A DNA stretch of 17,386 nucleotides from NCBI GenBank assembly GCA_964551295.1, contig CAZKDJ010000078.1:1-17386 (forward strand). The letters run 5' to 3'. The first letter of the stretch is position 1, and the number at the start of each line of letters is the position of its first letter. The DNA comes from JAFGED01 sp964551295. Its GTDB lineage: Bacteria > Chloroflexota > Anaerolineae > B4-G1. Below the pieces are notes generated by a model. The model was given only the letters and a program-made list of their open reading frames with translations, did not search any database and was not told where the DNA came from. The position numbers and the translations under genes are program-made. Below are positions 13,440 to 17,386 of this stretch, one piece after another.

Positions 13440-16247
13440 ATGGAAGAAGTTATGTGGCACGCGATAGATCCGCAAGGGGCCTTGGAAAAGCTGGGCTCCA
13501 GTGCTGAGAGGGGGTTAACTTCGGATGAGGCAAAGAAGCGGCTGGCCAAGTATGGGCCAAATGCACTGACCGACGAAGGCGGGACCAAGGCCTGGGAGAT
13601 CCTCCTTAACCAGTTCAAGGACGCCTTCGTGATCATGTTGTTGATCGCTGCCGTTTTGTCCTATTTCATTGCATGGTATGAGGGAACGGGTGAGTACGCC
13701 GACTCGATCCTCATCGCCATCATCGTCGTCCTGTCTGCCGGCGTCGGCTTTATCCAGGAGTATCGCTCCGAAAAGGCCATGGAGGCCATGCGCAAGCTGA
13801 CGGCTCCCACGGCGCGCGTGCTGCGCGGTGGGCACGAGTCAATCATCGCCGCTCAAGAGATCGTTCCCGGCGATATCGTCCTTTTGGATGAGGGAGATCG
13901 CGCCCCGGCCGATGCGCTTCTTCTGGAAGTGGCAAGTTTGAAGACGAACGAGGCTCCGCTGACCGGGGAGTCCACGCCGATCGACAAAGTCGTTGGTGCG
14001 CTTCCCGAAAAGACGGCGGTGGGCGACCGCAAGAACTCGGTGTTCATGGGAACGCACGTCGTCTATGGTCGCGGTAGGGCCATGGTCACGGCCACCGGAA
14101 TGCAAACCGAGTTCGGCAAGATCGCCGGCGCAGTGCAGGCCATCGAGGAGGAAAAGACGCCCCTTAATGAGAAGCTGGATCACCTGGCCAAGCGTATGGG
14201 TGTCATCGTTATTGCTTTGTGTGTGATCATATTTGGCATCGAGGTCTATGAATTGGCCTGGGTGGCCGAGCATGCTTTCCGCATCAATGTCTTGTTGGAT
14301 AGTTTCTTATCCGCGATTGCCCTGGCCGTGTCTGCGGTGCCGGAGGCGTTGCCTGCCCTGGTGACGGTGACCCTGGCCATCGGCGCTCGCGCGCTGGCCA
14401 AGAACAATGCCCTGGTGCGCAAGCTGGCCTCGGCCGAGACCTTGGGTTCCACCACCGTCATCTGCGCCGACAAGACCGGCACGCTGACCAAGGGCGAGAT
14501 GACCGTGCGCCGGATATACGTCAACGGCCAGATGGCCGAGGTTTCAGGGGCTGGCTACGAGGCCTCTGGCGACTTTTGCTACGCAGATGGCGCTACCTGC
14601 GATCCTCAGGCGGACGAGCACTTGAGCTTGCTGCTGAGGATCGGCGCTCTATCCAACAACGCCCACTACGACGGTGATAGAATCCTGGGCGATCCCACCG
14701 AGGGAGCCCTCATCGTGAGCGCGGCCAAGGCGGGGATGGCGCTGAGCGATCTGCAGGAGAAGTATCGGCGCATTGGCGAGATCCCCTTTAGCTCCGAGCG
14801 CAAGCGCATGACGACTGTCCATAAAGCGGCAAATCCCGGGACGGTGGCTTACGTCAAGGGCGCTCCCGAGATCGTGCTGGCGCGCTGTACGCACGTTTTT
14901 GAAAACGGCAGCGCCCAGGAGCTCTCCGATAGCAAGCGGCAGGAGATATTGCAGACCAACGAGCGGATGGCCGCCGACGCGCTGCGTGTGTTGGGGCTGG
15001 CCTATCGCGAGCTCCCTGCCGATATGCAGGATTTCACCGAGGACGCGGTGGAGCGGGACCTGGTCTTTGTGGGCCTGCAAGGCATGATCGACCCGCCGCG
15101 CCAGGAGGTGATCGACGCAATCAAGTTGACCAAAAAGGCCGGGATGACCAGCGTGATGATCACGGGCGACCACCGCCTGACGGCGGCCGCCATTGCCAAA
15201 GAGATCGGCATGATCGACGAGATCAGCGACGAGGTCATCATGACCGGGGCGCAATTGGACGAGATCAGCGACGAGGAGTTTGAGCAGGTCGTCGATAAAG
15301 TGCGCGTCTATGCTCGCGTCTCCCCGATGCACAAATTCAAGATCGTGGAGGGCTGGAAGGCCAAGGGCGAGATCGTGGCCATGACGGGCGACGGCGTGAA
15401 CGACGCGCCAGCCCTCAAGCGGGCCGACATCGGCGTGGCTATGGGCATCACGGGCACCGACGTGAGCAAGGAGGCCTCAGACATGGTGCTGGCCGACGAC
15501 AACTATGCTACCCTGGTGCGCGCCGTCGAGGGTGGGCGCGTGATCTTTGATAACCTACGCAAGTACATTCGCTTCCTCATCGCCTCCAACTTTGACGAGT
15601 TGATCCTCATCGGCGGTTGGACGCTGCTGGGCTTCCCGTTGCCCATGTTGCCGATCCAGATCTTGTGGATCAACTTGGTCACCGACGGTGCGCCGGCCAT
15701 CGCGCTGAGCATGGATCCGCCTGAGAAAGGGATCATGGATCGGCAGCCGCGCAATCCACGGGCGGGCATCTTTGACGGCATGCTGGGTTTTATTCTCCTC
15801 TCTGCTTTTTCCCAGCTCTTGGGCAGTACTCTCTGTTTTGCGTATGGTATGGGGCTGCTTGGTCAAGGTGGGCTGGGGATATTTCCCACGGTGATGGAGC
15901 CGAACTATGAGCAGGCAGTCACGATGACGTTTCTACAAGCTGCAATACACGAGCTGTTTGTCATCTGGAACTGCCGCTCGGAGACGCGCTCCCTGTGGCG
16001 CATGGGCAAGCGGAATTTCAACAATACCTTCCTCGTGGTGGGCACGTTGGGGAGCATCGCGCTCTCGATCAGCCTCATGTTCTTTGAGACCACGCGCGAG
16101 TGGTTTGGCCTCGTGCCGCTGACCTGGCAGGAGTGGCTGTTTGCGCTCGTAGTGGCCAGCACCGGCCTGTGGTTTGTGCTGCCTGAGTGGTTCAGCGTGG
16201 TCGCCCCGTGGTTGAAGAGGACGTTTGGTAAAAAGGCTGCGGCCTGA
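13440..16247 (+). CDS. Calcium-translocating P-type ATPase (P2A, SERCA-like)
   Basis: A 935-residue P-type ATPase. In order: cation-ATPase N-terminal domain, M1-M2, actuator domain with TGES (175-178), M4 with VPEALP, phosphorylation motif DKTGTLT (Asp344), nucleotide-binding domain, MITGDH, TGDGVNDAPALK hinge, and a six-helix C-terminal bundle. Ion-site residues match SERCA: Glu in M4 (PEALP), Asn and Glu in M5 (SNFDE), Asn and Asp in M6 (NLVTD), and Glu in M8 (IHELF). Both SERCA calcium sites could therefore be present, whereas PMR1-type pumps lack site I. Expected role is ATP-driven export of Ca2+ (possibly Mn2+) across the cytoplasmic membrane. AGGAGA lies ten bases before the ATG. It is divergent from arsR by 200 bases and ends at a strong terminator. 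Confidence 0.93.
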   Translation: MEEVMWHAIDPQGALEKLGSSAERGLTSDEAKKRLAKYGPNALTDEGGTKAWEILLNQFKDAFVIMLLIAAVLSYFIAWYEGTGEYADSILIAIIVVLSAGVGFIQEYRSEKAMEAMRKLTAPTARVLRGGHESIIAAQEIVPGDIVLLDEGDRAPADALLLEVASLKTNEAPLTGESTPIDKVVGALPEKTAVGDRKNSVFMGTHVVYGRGRAMVTATGMQTEFGKIAGAVQAIEEEKTPLNEKLDHLAKRMGVIVIALCVIIFGIEVYELAWVAEHAFRINVLLDSFLSAIALAVSAVPEALPALVTVTLAIGARALAKNNALVRKLASAETLGSTTVICADKTGTLTKGEMTVRRIYVNGQMAEVSGAGYEASGDFCYADGATCDPQADEHLSLLLRIGALSNNAHYDGDRILGDPTEGALIVSAAKAGMALSDLQEKYRRIGEIPFSSERKRMTTVHKAANPGTVAYVKGAPEIVLARCTHVFENGSAQELSDSKRQEILQTNERMAADALRVLGLAYRELPADMQDFTEDAVERDLVFVGLQGMIDPPRQEVIDAIKLTKKAGMTSVMITGDHRLTAAAIAKEIGMIDEISDEVIMTGAQLDEISDEEFEQVVDKVRVYARVSPMHKFKIVEGWKAKGEIVAMTGDGVNDAPALKRADIGVAMGITGTDVSKEASDMVLADDNYATLVRAVEGGRVIFDNLRKYIRFLIASNFDELILIGGWTLLGFPLPMLPIQILWINLVTDGAPAIALSMDPPEKGIMDRQPRNPRAGIFDGMLGFILLSAFSQLLGSTLCFAYGMGLLGQGGLGIFPTVMEPNYEQAVTMTFLQAAIHELFVIWNCRSETRSLWRMGKRNFNNTFLVVGTLGSIALSISLMFFETTREWFGLVPLTWQEWLFALVVASTGLWFVLPEWFSVVAPWLKRTFGKKAAA

Positions 16248-16266
16248 TTTAAGTAGTTCCCGATAG

Positions 16267-16297
16267 CAAAAGCCCCGTCATTGCGATGGGGCTTTTG
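16267..16297. terminator. Bidirectional terminator between the ATPase and rsgA
   Basis: CAAAAGCCCCGTC (16267-16279) pairs with GATGGGGCTTTTG (16285-16297), a 13-bp stem with one G-U pair and a five-base loop. The outer A/T tracts give a T-run on both strands, so it can serve both convergent genes. Confidence 0.85.
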
Positions 16298-16307
16298 ATG
16301 TCTTGTG

Positions 16308-16328
16308 GGGCAAATTGGCAATTTGCCC
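16308..16328. repeat. REP-like palindrome
   Basis: GGGCAAATT, GGC, AATTTGCCC forms a perfect 9-bp stem with a three-base loop, four bases before the rsgA stop codon. A similar start (TAGGGGCAA) appears at 17361-17369, which suggests an interspersed repeat family. Confidence 0.5.
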
Positions 16329-16331
16329 TAC

Positions 16332-17315
16332 CTACTCGCTGATCCCCCACCAGTACATGTCCGCCAGCTTCTGGTGTTCCTCGCGCAGGCGGGCGTAGCT
16401 TTCGTACCGGTGCTCACTCACCAAGCCATCCTCTACTGCCTGGATGACAGCGCAGCCCGGCTCCACGGTGTGTGTGCAGTCGGAGAACTGGCAGTGGGTG
16501 ACGAAGGGCGCAATGTCGGGAAAGTAGGCGTCCAGTTCCTCCGGGTCGACGTCGAACAGGGCCAGGGCGCGGATGCCAGGGGTGTCGGCCACCCAGCCGC
16601 CTTCTTCTAGGGGGAAGAGCTGGGGCACGACGGTGGCGTGGCGGCCCTTGCCGGTGGCCTCGCTCACCTCGCGCACGTGCAGCCCTAGGCCGGGCTGGAG
16701 GCGGTTGAGCAGGCTGGTCTTGCCGGTGCCCGATGGACCTACGAGTACAGAAATCTTTCCCTCGAGCCGCTGGCCAAGCTCTTTGATGCCTCTCCCTTCC
16801 AAGGCGCTGGTGTATATGACCGGATAGCCGATTTTCTCGTAAACGCCGAAAAGGTCGCGCGCTTCTTTGCGTTTGACCAAGTCGATCTTGTTGGCGCAGA
16901 TGACGAGGGGGATGTGCTGGAGCTCGGCGCCCACCAGCAGGCGGTCGAGCATGCGCAGGCGGGGATCTGGGTCGGCGCAGGCAAAGACAAAGATGGCCTG
17001 ATCGGGGTTGGCGACGATGACCTGCTCGCGTTCGGCCAGGTAGCCGTCGCGGCTCCAGCGACGGGCGCCACGCCCACCTGGTCTCGGGGCCAGCCGGGCC
17101 AACGCCCGCTCTCGCTCGGCCACCTCTTCGATCATGCCGGTGCCATCTTCGACCAGGCTGATGCACACCCGATCTCCGACAGCGACCAGGTCCGTATCGC
17201 GCCATTCCTGCTTGAGTCGCCCGCGCACATGGCAGACAAAGTCGCCCACGTCGGTATGAACGGTGAAAAAGCCGCTCTGTGCTTTGATGATCAGTCCGTC
17301 GAGTAGCTCAGACAT
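16332..17315 (-). CDS. rsgA: Ribosome small subunit-dependent GTPase RsgA
   Basis: A 327-residue circularly permuted GTPase. An N-terminal OB fold (about 1-75, with GDFVCHVRGRLK) is followed by G4 NKIDLV, G5 TSALEGRG, the P-loop GPSGTGKTSLLN, a G2-type RHATVV and G3 DTPGI, in the permuted order typical of RsgA. The C-terminal zinc-binding motif has cysteines and histidine in HCQFSDCTHTVEPGC. It assists late maturation of the 30S ribosomal subunit and acts in the cytoplasm. The P-loop ends in Thr-Ser (GKTS) where many homologues have Ser-Ser. ATG 17315 is chosen because homologous sequence starts there; it has no clear ribosome-binding site, and an in-frame TTG at 17369 would add residues that do not look like the family. 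I see no clear promoter in the 71 bases upstream. Confidence 0.93.
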   Translation of the reverse strand: MSELLDGLIIKAQSGFFTVHTDVGDFVCHVRGRLKQEWRDTDLVAVGDRVCISLVEDGTGMIEEVAERERALARLAPRPGGRGARRWSRDGYLAEREQVIVANPDQAIFVFACADPDPRLRMLDRLLVGAELQHIPLVICANKIDLVKRKEARDLFGVYEKIGYPVIYTSALEGRGIKELGQRLEGKISVLVGPSGTGKTSLLNRLQPGLGLHVREVSEATGKGRHATVVPQLFPLEEGGWVADTPGIRALALFDVDPEELDAYFPDIAPFVTHCQFSDCTHTVEPGCAVIQAVEDGLVSEHRYESYARLREEHQKLADMYWWGISE

Positions 17316-17386
17316 AAAGGCAAATGACAAATCAAATTGCAAATGTATCTTCTCAAAAAGTAGGGGCAAGAGTAAGTCGGATTGCC

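Noticed and set aside
1..17386. CRISPR array, tRNA or rRNA genes, transposase or integrase genes
   Set aside because: I saw no regularly spaced repeats with unique spacers, no rRNA-like segments, no tRNA-like cloverleaf that I could support, and no recombinase motifs.

Overview
The window looks like one scaffold piece of a high-GC, Gram-negative-type or monoderm bacterium, most probably a member of the Chloroflexota (Anaerolineae-like), probably from a metagenome assembly. The reasons are the mix of gene families, the secreted multidomain xylanase that ends in a short hydrophobic tail of the YFPIIARN type (a pattern I associate with secreted Chloroflexota proteins), the interspersed GC-rich palindromic repeats, and a scaffold gap of exactly 100 N. 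The lineage is an inference; no rRNA, tRNA or marker alignment is available here.

Layout. (1) 1-613, minus: the 5' part of an aspartate/glutamate racemase, preceded by a consensus promoter (806-833) and a ~185-nt leader with two mutually exclusive hairpins, one of them a terminator. (2) 858-3785, plus: a predicted SAM-dependent methyltransferase (COG2521-like) followed within 15 bases by ligA, whose adenylation domain carries an in-frame GC-rich repeat insertion. (3) 3908-7479, minus: a large secreted GH10 xylanase with a signal peptide, at least three tandem CBM4/9/22-type modules, the GH10 domain and two CBM9-type modules; a 100-N gap at 6590-6689 breaks it inside the repeated modules. (4) 7480-8370: an ~890-base gene-free stretch with a MITE-like nested inverted repeat and four LacI-family-type operators around a consensus minus-strand promoter. 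(5) 8371-10575, plus: rlmI and a CPBP-family membrane protease. (6) 10592-11884, minus: a GH4 6-phospho-beta-glucosidase-like enzyme whose promoter has a LacI-type operator at the transcription start. (7) 12141-13238, minus: an ABC-2 permease without a partner ATPase and a cysteine-rich ArsR-type repressor, each with the same TATTAGT-n4-ACTAATA operator at its 5' end. (8) 13440-16247, plus: a SERCA-like calcium P-type ATPase with tandem promoters, divergent from arsR. (9) 16332-17315, minus: rsgA.

How they fit together. The xylanase and the GH4 enzyme could form a hemicellulose/beta-glucan utilisation regulon under one LacI-family repressor encoded elsewhere: the operators share the core TGnnAACGnTTGC-type sequence and sit at +1 of sigma70-type promoters in both places. 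The ArsR repressor probably controls itself and the adjacent permease. Methyltransferase, ligA, rlmI, CPBP protease and rsgA are housekeeping or general genes with no visible link to those regulons. I found no CRISPR array, transposase, integrase, toxin-antitoxin pair or recognised defence system. The least explained parts are the racemase leader RNA, the operator array facing no intact nearby gene, and the ArsR/permease pair.
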